DNA of 64,000 nucleotides from the NCBI GenBank assembly GCA_964651475.1, contig CAZYXV010000010.1, forward strand, positions 84,715 through 148,714, given 5' to 3'. The stretch's first letter is position 1; each line of letters begins with the position of its first letter. Made by a program: the position numbers and the translations under genes. This document shows, piece after piece, positions 8,078 to 16,521 of this stretch. The notes below the pieces were generated by a model that made no database searches, was not told where the DNA came from, and saw only the letters and a program-made list of their open reading frames with translations. This DNA is from JBGSMF01 sp964651475. Lineage in GTDB: Bacteria > Chloroflexota > Anaerolineae > Fen-1058.

Positions 8078-8335
8078 CTATAGATCATTTACTAACGCAT
8101 CCAGCCGAACGCTGGCTTTGCGACTTTCAGAGTGTTTCTCCATAGCGGCCTGGCCTGCCGCCGTGCCGCCGCGAATGGCGGCGAGCAGGGCGGTATTGCG
8201 CTGGTCACGCGGCAACTGATCAAGTTGCTTGAAAAATGGCAGCAGATCGCTATCGCGTGGTGAGAGCGAGATCCAATAGGCTTTAGCATATAAGGTGCTT
8301 TTGGGCCGCCCGGAGCGGCCTTTTTTTCCACCCAT
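8078..8335 (-). CDS. Small ParR-like partition adaptor (inferred)
   Basis: An 85-residue basic protein starting MGGKKGRSGRPKS, with an AGGAAAAA Shine-Dalgarno. It directly follows the actin-like gene on the same strand, the place where parR follows parM in type II partition operons. The body (YWISLSPRDSDLLPFFKQL, then RNTALLAAIRGG) could be a ribbon-helix-helix fold. ParR function is inferred from order, size and charge, not from a recognised domain. Confidence 0.5.
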   Translation of the reverse strand: MGGKKGRSGRPKSTLYAKAYWISLSPRDSDLLPFFKQLDQLPRDQRNTALLAAIRGGTAAGQAAMEKHSESRKASVRLDALVNDL

Positions 8336-8393
8336 TTTTTCCTCGCAGAAAATCGCGTTTTCCCATTTCCCCTAGAAGAAAACGGGGAACGCT

Positions 8394-9536
8394 TTACAAT
8401 CCTTTGAATACACCTGGGCGCTGCGCGAGCTTGGCCAGGCCCGCCGCGTTGGCCGTGACCGGGTCGGGCAACATGTGCGCGTTGGGAAACATCTTGCGCA
8501 ACGCCACATCCAACACCAAGGCTCCGCCGCCCGTCAGCAACACGTAGGACAGGTCCGGCTTGCCCCATGCCTCCTCGATAAAGCCCACCGTGTGAGTAGA
8601 CAACGACCCCAATGCTTGCTTGATGATGGGTTTCAGATCGTGCTTGTCACCATTGCGAATGACGAGCGTCGGGCGCTTGTCCAGGTAGGCGCGGATATAG
8701 GCGTCGCACTCGGCCAGCGACGGCTCGAACCCGAAGCGCGCCAGGAGCGCGCGGGCGATCTCTTCCGCTGCCCGGCGCACGCCCAGCGTCTTGCCGCCGG
8801 CAAAACTCTTTTCGATGCGCCCCTGCCTGACGCCGAACAAATCAAGCGTGTTAAAGCCGCTGTCAATCACGGCCACTGTGGCGTCGGTCAAATCGCTCTC
8901 GTCGCGCGCCCATTGCCCATCGAGATCGAGGCCCCAGGCAAAGAACGCACCCACTGGTTGCGCCATCACCCGCATAGTGTGAACGGTGACGTGCGCCACG
9001 CGCCCATCATAAGTGAAATGGTGCTCGCCGAGCAGCCAGTCCTCGATGCCTTTGACGGTCTCTTTGGCATTCTCGGCCAGCGTCAGCTCAACCGGCAGCG
9101 CCACAATGGCCGCCACGTCGGTCGAGCCGCCATCGAGCAATTGCGCCAGCAACGCATACGTCAGGGCGCGCAACTCGATCGAGTCCGTATACTTGTTGGC
9201 ATCCAGGCGTTCCAGCAGGCGGGCATAGCGAGCGACGTTGTGTCCGACCAGGTAATCGCCGCCATCAAAGCGTACCGCCACGGGCAGCGCGTCGTCTTTC
9301 TTCTTGCGCGGCTTTTTGTCAAAGCCGCCCAGGTCGAGAATGCCCAGGTTGGTATTGCCCACTCCAACCTGGGAGGGCAGCACTGCCGTGACCAGCCGCT
9401 TTTCCGTCCCGGGTTTATCGTCTTTGCCCTTGACCAACTCGCCGGTCTCGTCTACTACCGGCGTCTCTATGACCATTGCGGCCTTCATATTGCCGTTGCC
9501 CAAGTCCAAACAGATTTTTCGAATATCTTGATTCAT
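8394..9536 (-). CDS. parM: ParM/Alp-type actin-like ATPase
   Basis: A 380-residue actin-like protein. The phosphate-1 loop is ICLDLGNGNMKAA, phosphate-2 is VAVIDSGFNTLDLF, and the adenosine motif is VLLTGGGALV, as in ParM/StbA. It should form filaments that segregate DNA copies, so the element probably replicates outside the chromosome for part of its life. I start at the ATG at 9536 (MNQDIRKIC), which has a GGAAGG Shine-Dalgarno; a longer frame to 9578 has no such site. Repeats upstream may be the centromere and the small gene downstream the adaptor. Confidence 0.8.
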   Translation of the reverse strand: MNQDIRKICLDLGNGNMKAAMVIETPVVDETGELVKGKDDKPGTEKRLVTAVLPSQVGVGNTNLGILDLGGFDKKPRKKKDDALPVAVRFDGGDYLVGHNVARYARLLERLDANKYTDSIELRALTYALLAQLLDGGSTDVAAIVALPVELTLAENAKETVKGIEDWLLGEHHFTYDGRVAHVTVHTMRVMAQPVGAFFAWGLDLDGQWARDESDLTDATVAVIDSGFNTLDLFGVRQGRIEKSFAGGKTLGVRRAAEEIARALLARFGFEPSLAECDAYIRAYLDKRPTLVIRNGDKHDLKPIIKQALGSLSTHTVGFIEEAWGKPDLSYVLLTGGGALVLDVALRKMFPNAHMLPDPVTANAAGLAKLAQRPGVFKGL

Positions 9537-9703
9537 TTTGCCTTCCTTTGTATGTTGTGCCTGCCGCCCGGCAGGCAATGATTAATCCGTACAACCCTCT
9601 CACAGCACCCCTCATAAGCTCTCGTAGCAGGGTGAATGATACTCACAGCATCCCCCACAGCCTGGCAGAAGCGGCGCCCGGCGGCGCAATTTGTGCTTGA
9701 TTT

Positions 9704-9737
9704 GAGCTATGAGGCTATGAGAGCTATGAGGCTATGA
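9704..9737. repeat. Tandem 17-bp repeat upstream of parM (candidate centromere)
   Basis: GAGCTATGAGGCTATGA is present twice back to back (9704-9720, 9721-9737), followed by a partial copy, and related CTCATA/CTCTC strings lie at 9597-9625 on the other strand. Direct repeats in front of parM are the usual parC/parS arrangement. Confidence 0.55.
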
Positions 9738-9774
9738 GGCCCCAAATGCACAAAACCCACCCCTCTTGAACAAA

Positions 9775-11202
9775 TCAAAGCTCCACGCCGGCCAATGACG
9801 CCAATTCAGGCGTCACGTGGCGCGCCCCACCCTTATACTGCGGCGAGGTCAGCCACCCCTTGATTTCCCATTGTTCTGCCAGCCTGCGAATCCCCCACTC
9901 GCTCCATCCATCCAACCTGGCCGAGGTCAGTCTGCCCACCACAAACGCTCCATGTAACTGCTCGACTGCATAGCGCACCAGGGCAACCTCCCGCTCAGAG
10001 AGCGCCGGGCCGGCAGACGCAGTGACTGTCTGGCCTGCTACTGTGCGCGCAATCGCTTTCAGCACCCCATCGCGCAAAGCATAGCCCTGGACTTCAATCG
10101 GCCTGGCGTTGAGCTTGGCCAACATCTGACCTGGACGATTCTTGGGAATATCTTGGGCGCCAGGGCAGCCGGCCGACTGGGCGGCCGGGCCATCCAGCAC
10201 CCGAAAGACCAGGCGCGTGATGAGATTGGTCGAGACGACGCGCGGCAAGCCGGTGACGGACGCCGCGTGCTGGCTCGCCATCCACAGGTAAACGCCCACA
10301 CTACGGCCTCGCATGGCGACGGTTTTGAGATGCCCAACCAACTCGGATCGCGGCCCCGCCGACTCTAGCAAGTCCAGCGCCTCGTCAACTACACACACAA
10401 TGTAGGGCAGCTTTTCGGACGCGATTCGATTGTAGCTGGCGATGTCGCGCACGCCGGCCGCCGTGAACGTGTCGCCCCGCAGGTTGACCTCGGCGACCAA
10501 CTCACCCAATACTTGAGTCGCCTGCTTGACGGTGTAGGCCAACTCGCCAAACGTGTGTGGAACGTTGGCCCACAGCGCCATCTCGGACCGCTTGAGATCA
10601 ATCAGCGCCAGGCGCAGCTTTTCCGGCCCGGCGCCAGTGACGAGCGCGGCAATGGCCGAGTGTAGCCACGTCGTCTTCCCAGAGCCAGTAGTGCCCGTGA
10701 TGAGCATGTGGCCGACCTCGTGCAAACTGTGCCACAGCGCCCCGCCCCGGCTCACGCCAATGGGGATCATCAGATCGCCGTTTTGCGGTCGAGTGGACAG
10801 ATCAAGGTCGGCGCGCGCCGGAAGATGCGCTTGGGCGGTATTCCCCGGCATCAATTCAACCGTGATTGCCAGGCCATCAACATTCGTCACCCAAACGGGC
10901 TGCCGGCACACCATCTGAAGAGCCGCCACCACGCGCGGCTTGGCAATGTCTGTCGGCGAAAAGTGCCACATACGCTCGGCATCTATGACGTATCTCAAAT
11001 AGGCCGGCTTGCCCAGGTCGTACCACACCTCTGTCTCAGAAAACCGTAGCACGAACACTGTGCCATCACGGTTTTCGTGAACAAACCCCAGGCGATCGAG
11101 CGCCGACAAAATCTTGAGGCCATAGCTTTGCGCCGTGCGCGTCATCTCTGCCGGCAAGCGTGGTGTTTGATTTTGGATTGCTTGGTTATTCACGGTTACC
11201 AT
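9775..11202 (-). CDS. FtsK/SpoIIIE-type DNA translocase (TraB-like)
   Basis: About 475 residues. Walker A is GTTGSGKTTWLHSAIAAL near residue 170, Walker B is YIVCVVDEALDLL, and the motor ends with the usual SQHAASVTGLPR region. The last 70 residues look like a winged helix, as in the DNA-reading gamma domain. No membrane helix is seen in this protein, but two membrane proteins are encoded just upstream. Such stand-alone FtsK motors move double-stranded DNA between cells in actinomycete integrative elements. The start at 11202 overlaps the upstream gene by 17 bases; a longer frame reaches 11280. Confidence 0.8.
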   Translation of the reverse strand: MVTVNNQAIQNQTPRLPAEMTRTAQSYGLKILSALDRLGFVHENRDGTVFVLRFSETEVWYDLGKPAYLRYVIDAERMWHFSPTDIAKPRVVAALQMVCRQPVWVTNVDGLAITVELMPGNTAQAHLPARADLDLSTRPQNGDLMIPIGVSRGGALWHSLHEVGHMLITGTTGSGKTTWLHSAIAALVTGAGPEKLRLALIDLKRSEMALWANVPHTFGELAYTVKQATQVLGELVAEVNLRGDTFTAAGVRDIASYNRIASEKLPYIVCVVDEALDLLESAGPRSELVGHLKTVAMRGRSVGVYLWMASQHAASVTGLPRVVSTNLITRLVFRVLDGPAAQSAGCPGAQDIPKNRPGQMLAKLNARPIEVQGYALRDGVLKAIARTVAGQTVTASAGPALSEREVALVRYAVEQLHGAFVVGRLTSARLDGWSEWGIRRLAEQWEIKGWLTSPQYKGGARHVTPELASLAGVEL

Positions 11203-11953
11203 CGTCCTGCGGATCGTCAGCCCCAATTCCATAGCGCGCGATGTACTCGCGCAGTAGATCAGCCGCGCCGGGGGCGTCAATCACAGTCACACGGTTAATG
11301 CCTCGATCTCCCGGCGCAGGCAAAGCCGGGAAGAGCGTCTCTGCCGCCGGCGCTGCGCCGCCAATGGGTACAGCATCAATGATGATCGGCGCGGCTTGCT
11401 CGGTTGGCTGGTAAGTGGCCGTCCCACGCGGCAGTTGCTCAACCTCCGTGCAGTCGCGGGGGTCAACGGTGGGCATTTGCGACCTGGACATCAAGCGCCG
11501 CGTCCAGGTAACGACAAATCCCAATGCCACTATCATTGCCAAAGTGCCTGCCAGGTAAAGCAAGAACACGCCAAAGTCGGATCGCCGCTTGCTGTCCTCG
11601 AATGCCATTTCATACGCGGCGCGCGTGGCCTGGGCATCTATCGCATCTCGCGTGGCCTGGGCAGCTTGCGCTTGCGCATTGGCATAGTCGGCGGCTTGCT
11701 GGGTGGCTGCCGCGGCCTGCTGCACGGCCCGCGCCCGGGCGGCGGCTGCCGCCGCTTCGGCCTGCGCCGCCTGACCTTGTGCTCCAGCCGCACTGCCAGA
11801 GGCGTCGAGCGCGCTCCGCGTGGCCAACGTCTCGATGGTAGCCAGGGTGCCCCACGGGTCGCCGCTCTGGGCTTGCATGGGAGCAGGTCTACACAGAGCG
11901 GCAATGACTATCGCAAAAGCCAGGCCGCCCAGCAGCCACGCGACTTGTCTCAT
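11186..11953 (-). CDS. Membrane protein with Ala-rich coiled coil
   Basis: A 255-residue protein. Residues 5-22 form a membrane or signal helix, residues about 50-120 a very Ala/Gln-rich coiled coil, and about 128-150 a second membrane helix (VFLLYLAGTLAMIVALGFVV). The C-terminal soluble tail ends with VTVIDAPGAADLLREYI. It overlaps the upstream paralog by four bases and the translocase by 17. Likely role: membrane anchor or pore partner of the translocase; this is inferred from order and topology. Confidence 0.65.
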   Translation of the reverse strand: MRQVAWLLGGLAFAIVIAALCRPAPMQAQSGDPWGTLATIETLATRSALDASGSAAGAQGQAAQAEAAAAAARARAVQQAAAATQQAADYANAQAQAAQATRDAIDAQATRAAYEMAFEDSKRRSDFGVFLLYLAGTLAMIVALGFVVTWTRRLMSRSQMPTVDPRDCTEVEQLPRGTATYQPTEQAAPIIIDAVPIGGAAPAAETLFPALPAPGDRGINRVTVIDAPGAADLLREYIARYGIGADDPQDDGNRE

Positions 11954-12786
11954 CGCTCACACTCTAGCAAGTGTTGCCGCATGTTGGCCATGCGAACCGG
12001 GTCGTCAATAACTGTCGTAACCTGCGGCATCCGCGAGGCCGGCGCCGGCAATGCAGGCGAATCACCCAACCCGCTCATTCCACGCTCACTGATACTGACC
12101 CGCGCGCCGACGACAGCCGGCAACTTGGGCCAGCGGTTTTGCGCCGTTGCCACCTGGCCGGCCTGCGCCTGGGTCGCAATCTGCAACATCGTGCCGTTAT
12201 CGGCCGTCGCCGGAAACGACGCCTCCGGTTGCGGCAAGGCCGGCGCTCGCCGCTGTTGGATGGCGAGGACAATCTCGGCTATTTGGTCGAGCAGGGTGGG
12301 GGTTTGATAAACCGTGGCCGGCCCCAGCCCACGAGCAGGATCGTGCAAGGCGGCCCATCCCCAACCGCGCGTGACCACCAGCGGATACTGCCCGCTGGCG
12401 TTCGGATAGATGACTGCGGCGCATTTCTGCGCCCAGGTCACCAGAGCCAGCGCGCCGCCGCAGATCACGATGCCCCCGCCCAACCCCAGAGCCAGCGCCA
12501 ACAAACGATTGCGCCATACCAGCGCATCTCGCGCCGCCTCGGCTGCTTCGGCCTCAACTTCAGCTTGACGTGCCCGGGTCTGCTGCTGCGCCTGGCGCTC
12601 ACGCGATTCGTCTAACGCTCGCAGCGTCGTGCGCGTTGCCTCGGCTTCAGCCTCTGGGTTGTAGATGCGGCCACTGGACAGATCGAGCGTCATGCCAAAC
12701 AGCCCCACGCTGGCAGCGCATATACCGCTCAGAACCAGGATTATGACGATTGCTGTTACGCCACTAGCCGCTTGTTTGCTGTTCAT
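11950..12786 (-). CDS. Membrane protein, paralog of the 11186 gene
   Basis: A 278-residue protein of the same plan: N-terminal membrane helix (VTAIVIILVLSGICAASVGL), an E/A/R/Q-rich coiled coil at about 45-90, a second helix (LLALALGLGGGIVICGGALAL) and a soluble tail ending VTTVIDDPVRMANMRQHLL. The tail motif VTxVIDxPxxxxxxRxxI is shared with the downstream protein, so the pair probably arose by duplication and may form a hetero-complex for the FtsK-type motor. Confidence 0.65.
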   Translation of the reverse strand: MNSKQAASGVTAIVIILVLSGICAASVGLFGMTLDLSSGRIYNPEAEAEATRTTLRALDESRERQAQQQTRARQAEVEAEAAEAARDALVWRNRLLALALGLGGGIVICGGALALVTWAQKCAAVIYPNASGQYPLVVTRGWGWAALHDPARGLGPATVYQTPTLLDQIAEIVLAIQQRRAPALPQPEASFPATADNGTMLQIATQAQAGQVATAQNRWPKLPAVVGARVSISERGMSGLGDSPALPAPASRMPQVTTVIDDPVRMANMRQHLLECER

Positions 12787-12818
12787 AGCATTACCTTGAA
12801 TTCTCCGGAAGCGATATA

Positions 12819-13118
12819 CTATGCTGATAGCAATAAAGTTAGCTGCTTTTGCAGGTCAGCGATTTGCGACCCGATTCGCGCCTGGTCTTGCTGAACGGCA
12901 GCTAGCCACATTTGATGCACCATCACGCGCGCCCAATCGGGCAGGCGGTCATCACTTGCCCATTCGCGAATGCGCTCAAGGGGTATATCAGCGCCACCTT
13001 CCCACTGGGAAACGCGCTGGTTCGACACGCCGAGAATATCACTCACTTGGGCCAATGTCAGTTTATGGTCACAGCGGGTCTTTCTGAGGATTTGACCGAT
13101 AGTCGAAGACGGAACCAT
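12819..13118 (-). CDS. XRE-family HTH regulator
   Basis: A 99-residue protein with a typical Cro/CI helix-turn-helix at residues 7-45 (LTLAQVSDILGVSNQRVSQW) and a helical tail. A GGAGG Shine-Dalgarno precedes the ATG. It heads the minus-strand transfer and replication block and faces a second HTH gene across an intergenic region with a palindromic operator. It probably controls transfer or maintenance genes. Confidence 0.8.
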   Translation of the reverse strand: MVPSSTIGQILRKTRCDHKLTLAQVSDILGVSNQRVSQWEGGADIPLERIREWASDDRLPDWARVMVHQMWLAAVQQDQARIGSQIADLQKQLTLLLSA

Positions 13119-13140
13119 ATATATACCTCCAGATATACTA

Positions 13141-13155
13141 AACTCACATTGAGTT
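13141..13155. promoter_or_regulatory. Operator between the divergent HTH genes
   Basis: AACTCA-CAT-TGAGTT is a perfect 6-bp inverted repeat. A related half-site, GTGTGAGTCC, lies at 13168-13177. A GGAGG and AT-rich promoter-like sequence flank them. The position between two divergent HTH genes suits a lambda-like switch. Confidence 0.6.
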
Positions 13156-13248
13156 ATTTTGTTTACAGTGTGAGTCCACTATATATCGTAGCGTCCAAGT
13201 TGTCAATAGGAGGATTTAAAGGCGCAAACCTATGCTAGAATAGACGCT

Positions 13249-13626
13249 ATGAAGAGCGAGTTCTCAGTTTGGATAGAAAAGCGTTACCTGGAATGGCAAC
13301 TCAAGCAAGGTGGCAGAAAAAGCATTACTGAGTTTGCCGAGTGGTTAGGCTTTGCCAAGTCTACTGTTGTTCAGTGGATGAACGATCAACGCAAACCCAA
13401 TCAAGAAAATGCTTTGCTCCTGGCCGAGAAGCTGGGCATGGAAGTTTATGATACTTTAGGGTTGTTGCGTCCCGATCCGCTATTGTTTGAGATTCAAAAG
13501 CACTGGGAAGAATTTTCAGGCAGTGAGCGTGAGGAATTTGAGAGAATATTGGATGAGGCAGAACAGCGAGCACGAGTCAAAAGAGAAAAAGCGACAAGGG
13601 CAAAGCCGGCCCCTGCAGTTCAATAG
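13249..13626 (+). CDS. HTH repressor-like protein
   Basis: A 125-residue protein with a Cro/CI-type helix-turn-helix at residues 25-60 (SITEFAEWLGFAKSTVVQWM) and a basic, helical C terminus. It diverges from the XRE gene at 12819. A TAGAAT at 13236-13241 lies only seven bases before the ATG and there is no good Shine-Dalgarno, so its message may be leaderless. A likely partner in the regulatory switch of the element. Confidence 0.75.
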   Translation: MKSEFSVWIEKRYLEWQLKQGGRKSITEFAEWLGFAKSTVVQWMNDQRKPNQENALLLAEKLGMEVYDTLGLLRPDPLLFEIQKHWEEFSGSEREEFERILDEAEQRARVKREKATRAKPAPAVQ

Positions 13627-13933
13627 AGTGGAATCGCTGCCCCCCGATTTATGGATTCGGGCAAGTGTTGTGCTTGCCCGAATATGGGCATACAACGAGG
13701 CGTTTGGCCAAAGATTGCGCCTATGGCCAATCTGGAAGATAGCGATAATTGTTGCTGTGATAGATGTTCTGCCAGCGCTTTTCTTTCTGGCCGGATTGGA
13801 ATTGCGGCTTTTTGTCGTTGACGTGTCTGTTTTTGACTGGATGCGCAATGCCTATATCATCTTTGCCGCCGCGATGTGCGTGTACGTTGTGGCACATCTG
13901 ATAGTAACGAAAGGGCAGCTCAAATCGGATTGA
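13553..13933 (+). CDS. Small two-helix membrane protein
   Basis: This frame overlaps the end of the HTH gene and continues to 13933. It encodes two membrane helices (IAIIVAVIDVLPALFFLAGL and IIFAAAMCVYVVAHLIVT) after a charged N terminus. The start is unclear: ATG 13553 is one choice and another in the same frame lies at 13487. Coupled to the repressor gene by overlap; function unknown. Confidence 0.45.
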   Translation: MRQNSEHESKEKKRQGQSRPLQFNRVESLPPDLWIRASVVLARIWAYNEAFGQRLRLWPIWKIAIIVAVIDVLPALFFLAGLELRLFVVDVSVFDWMRNAYIIFAAAMCVYVVAHLIVTKGQLKSD

Positions 13934-13957
13934 ATTGGCAGAGATGATAAGCCAGCC

Positions 13958-13979
13958 GTCCGCCTGTTTGATGGCGGAC
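13958..13979 (+). terminator. Terminator after the membrane protein
   Basis: GTCCGCC and GGCGGAC form a perfect 7-bp stem with an 8-base loop, followed by ATTTTGTTT. It lies 25 bases after the stop at 13933. Confidence 0.7.
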
Positions 13980-14130
13980 ATTTTGTTTAACCGCCGCGCC
14001 GCCAGCCATTGGCCAGGCTCAGCATCAAGTTATGCTTCTTGGTCCTGTCACCACTAATTCAGTTGTTAAAGTGCCGCGATGCGCTGAGCAGACACTCTGC
14101 CTAAAGCGCAATCACTTACCGATTAAATTA

Positions 14131-14178
14131 AAAGGGGCCTCACACCTGCCTTGTCATCGGCAGGCGTGAGGCCCCTTT
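14131..14178. terminator. Strong long hairpin in the 13.9-14.5 kb gap
   Basis: AAAGGGGCCTCACACCTGCC (14131-14150) pairs with 14159-14178 with one mismatch, A/T tracts at both ends: a bidirectional terminator that insulates the core from the defence block. The rest of 13934-14493 has no convincing gene; AAAGATTGGC-type short tandem repeats occur at 14338-14370. Confidence 0.7.
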
Positions 14179-14493
14179 GCAGTCCTCCGGTCAGTTGAAG
14201 TACAAGAGTACTTGATTTACCCGTCAGGTTGGCGGGTCAACGTATAACACCAGGTTGACAAAAACGTAAACTATGTGAGCGACGCGCGCCCTTGTTGTGG
14301 CTATTATTCTATCACAGTTTGGCTCAAAATTACGTTTGGAAAGATTGGGAAAGATTGGCAAAGATTGGCAGGATTCCCAAGTTCTCCAGGGCTTTGACAG
14401 CCTGGCGATTAAAGTGTACCCTGATAATCAACATGGACTTACCTCCTTGAGGATGTTTGGTTCTCAACCCAACCTGACCATCGGAGTATAATC

Positions 14494-16176
14494 ATGGACT
14501 GTCCACACTGCCAAAAGACAATTTCTCAGAACGACAAATTCTGCCGCCACTGTGGCAAGCCGGTCGTTACACCCCCGCCACCGCCGCTGGCGCAGCCCCG
14601 GCGCTCACGAGGCGACATAATGATTCCTATCGAAGACAACGATTTCGGGCCCGCCGAAATCCTGGCGTCGCATTCAAGCTTGACCTGGGGCGCACATATC
14701 TATACGGGCCACAGCCAGCATTCATACGAAGTAAAAGAGAGACCAGAGGGTTGCCCGGAATGGGTTGAAAGTAAAGAGTGGCACACCTGGTTCCGGCGCG
14801 GCATGGTGGTGTGGGACCCCGTCGCCCGGCGCATCGGTGCGATACTGGCCGGTGAAGCCATCGAGCTGCTAAAGCAACTCCAGTCAAATGACGAGTGGAA
14901 AACGCAGGGTATTGCAATAGTCGAGCGGCACAAGAATCAGTTCTCCTTGGATGAGCCGCGGCCTAAGCGCAAGCGTAAGAAAAAGGAAGCCGAGCCAGAG
15001 CCGCCGACAAAAGAGCCAGAAGGTAAACCCAAGTTCTATGAGCAGGAACGGTTACGCTTGACCGGCAGCGCTGCTAAAGAATTCTTTGCCTATTTGCACG
15101 CCAACGAAGCCCAATTACGCCGCATGGCTGACGAAGAAGAATCGCTGCAGCGGAAAGCGAACGAGGTAATCTTTAGGATAATGGTCGAGTTCCTCCACAG
15201 GCAGGATTTGAGGACATTCGACGGAGCAGGTCGCCAGTTTCCCTGGGTGCGCCAGGACTATCCGGCAGCATTGATCTGCAACGTGCCGCCCGATCGCGGA
15301 ACAATCGCACTCAGCGATGATAGATTTTGGTGGTTAGCGGTCATTGAGCGGCCTGGTTGGCCGAAACATAACAACCGCCTCGTCCGGCTTGAGGATGCAG
15401 TCGCCTGGGTTGAACAGCAAATACCCATACTGCGCGCCGAGGATGAAGAACGGAAAAAGAACTGGGAGCGTGAGTGGGCCGAAGAAAAGGCCAAGATCGC
15501 CGCATTGCCCAAGAAAGATCTGACACCCTATTGGATTGATCCTGCAGATCTGGAACCCAAGCGAATCACCTACCGCGCTTTCATCGAAGTTGAATATGTG
15601 CCCTACCACTCCGAGGTACAAGAGATATCTTTTGGGGAAAAGTGGTACTTTGACAAGGAATACTATACGCCAACCATGCTGGCGCGCGAGTTGAATATAA
15701 ATCCGGCACAAGCTGATGTCGAGATGCCCTTTGAGAGAATGGGTCGGTATTACGTCCGCTCGGTAGCAACTTATCTGCAAGGACCGGTGGCATCAGCTCT
15801 TGCCCAGCAGTTATGGGATCACAGCGCCATTCTGAACAAGTTCCAGGAGCACAAAGTCATCCGCGCCCGCTACGGGTACGAAGAGGTGGAAACCGGGTAC
15901 TGCACCTGGCTGGGTATCTGCGCGAGTCAAGAGAAAATATGGACAGAGTCCCAATCGCGCGCTGAGTACATGGCTGAGAAGGCAATGTGTGAAACATTAC
16001 TGCGCGCACTGGATGTGGATGGCTGGCGAGTGTTCATTCAGATGCCCTTCAAGTACAGCACAGATGAAGATTTGTTACGTGCCCTGCACGAACTACGGGT
16101 AGAGTCCAAGCATCAGTCAGCAGAGGCTCGCGCCGAAAGCGCCCGGTGGCTTGAGGAGCATCGAGTTTCGCGCTAG
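14494..16176 (+). CDS. Zinc-ribbon protein of unknown function next to type III R-M
   Basis: A 560-residue protein. The first 24 residues are a classic zinc ribbon (MDCPHC...CRHCGKPV). About 145-175 is a K/R/E/P-rich linker (KRKRKKKEAEPEPP). The remainder is a mostly charged, helical and beta body without a motif I recognise, including FPWVRQDYPAALICNVPP and YRAFIEVEYVPYHSEVQ. GGAG stands seven bases before the ATG. It lies upstream of the type III restriction genes on the same strand but separated by 345 bases. It may be an accessory defence protein; that rests on position only. Confidence 0.6.
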   Translation: MDCPHCQKTISQNDKFCRHCGKPVVTPPPPPLAQPRRSRGDIMIPIEDNDFGPAEILASHSSLTWGAHIYTGHSQHSYEVKERPEGCPEWVESKEWHTWFRRGMVVWDPVARRIGAILAGEAIELLKQLQSNDEWKTQGIAIVERHKNQFSLDEPRPKRKRKKKEAEPEPPTKEPEGKPKFYEQERLRLTGSAAKEFFAYLHANEAQLRRMADEEESLQRKANEVIFRIMVEFLHRQDLRTFDGAGRQFPWVRQDYPAALICNVPPDRGTIALSDDRFWWLAVIERPGWPKHNNRLVRLEDAVAWVEQQIPILRAEDEERKKNWEREWAEEKAKIAALPKKDLTPYWIDPADLEPKRITYRAFIEVEYVPYHSEVQEISFGEKWYFDKEYYTPTMLARELNINPAQADVEMPFERMGRYYVRSVATYLQGPVASALAQQLWDHSAILNKFQEHKVIRARYGYEEVETGYCTWLGICASQEKIWTESQSRAEYMAEKAMCETLLRALDVDGWRVFIQMPFKYSTDEDLLRALHELRVESKHQSAEARAESARWLEEHRVSR

Positions 16177-16521
16177 GTTTCTGAACAGCATTTCAAAACA
16201 TCCAGGCTGGGAGACGCAGGGGAATGGATGTTAGCCAAGAAGCAGAATTGAACCGAGTGGAAATCAACCAACAGTCTAGCCTCTCCATTGAGGGCCAGGT
16301 TGTTTTGTTTTTAGAGATGGAATGAACGTAGTATAATTCAATCAAACAAACGTGCCTGTGAAGCCGTAAATCTACCGGATGCACTTACCATTGGGCTTTA
16401 CACAGCAGTGGGTGGTGAAGATAGACCAGGGGACGCACTTATTCAGCGATACTATCATATTTTGAGTCTATGAGGATCAACTTGGCCGAAAATAACTGTG
16501 TACTGAAAGCTAGGAGCAGAC
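16177..16521 (+). promoter_or_regulatory. Intergenic region upstream of the type III methyltransferase
   Basis: No gene seen. A TATAAT at 16332-16337 is the best -10 candidate, with only a weak T-rich -35 before it. GCTAGGAGC just before the ATG at 16522 supplies a Shine-Dalgarno (AGGAG). Confidence 0.4.

Noticed and set aside
8475..9581. Plus-strand 368-residue frame opposite parM
   Set aside because: The minus strand encodes a clear actin-like ATPase; the plus frame has no recognisable domain.
14297..14491. A 64-residue gene before the zinc-ribbon gene
   Set aside because: Half of it is the AAAGATTGGC tandem repeat and there is no Shine-Dalgarno.
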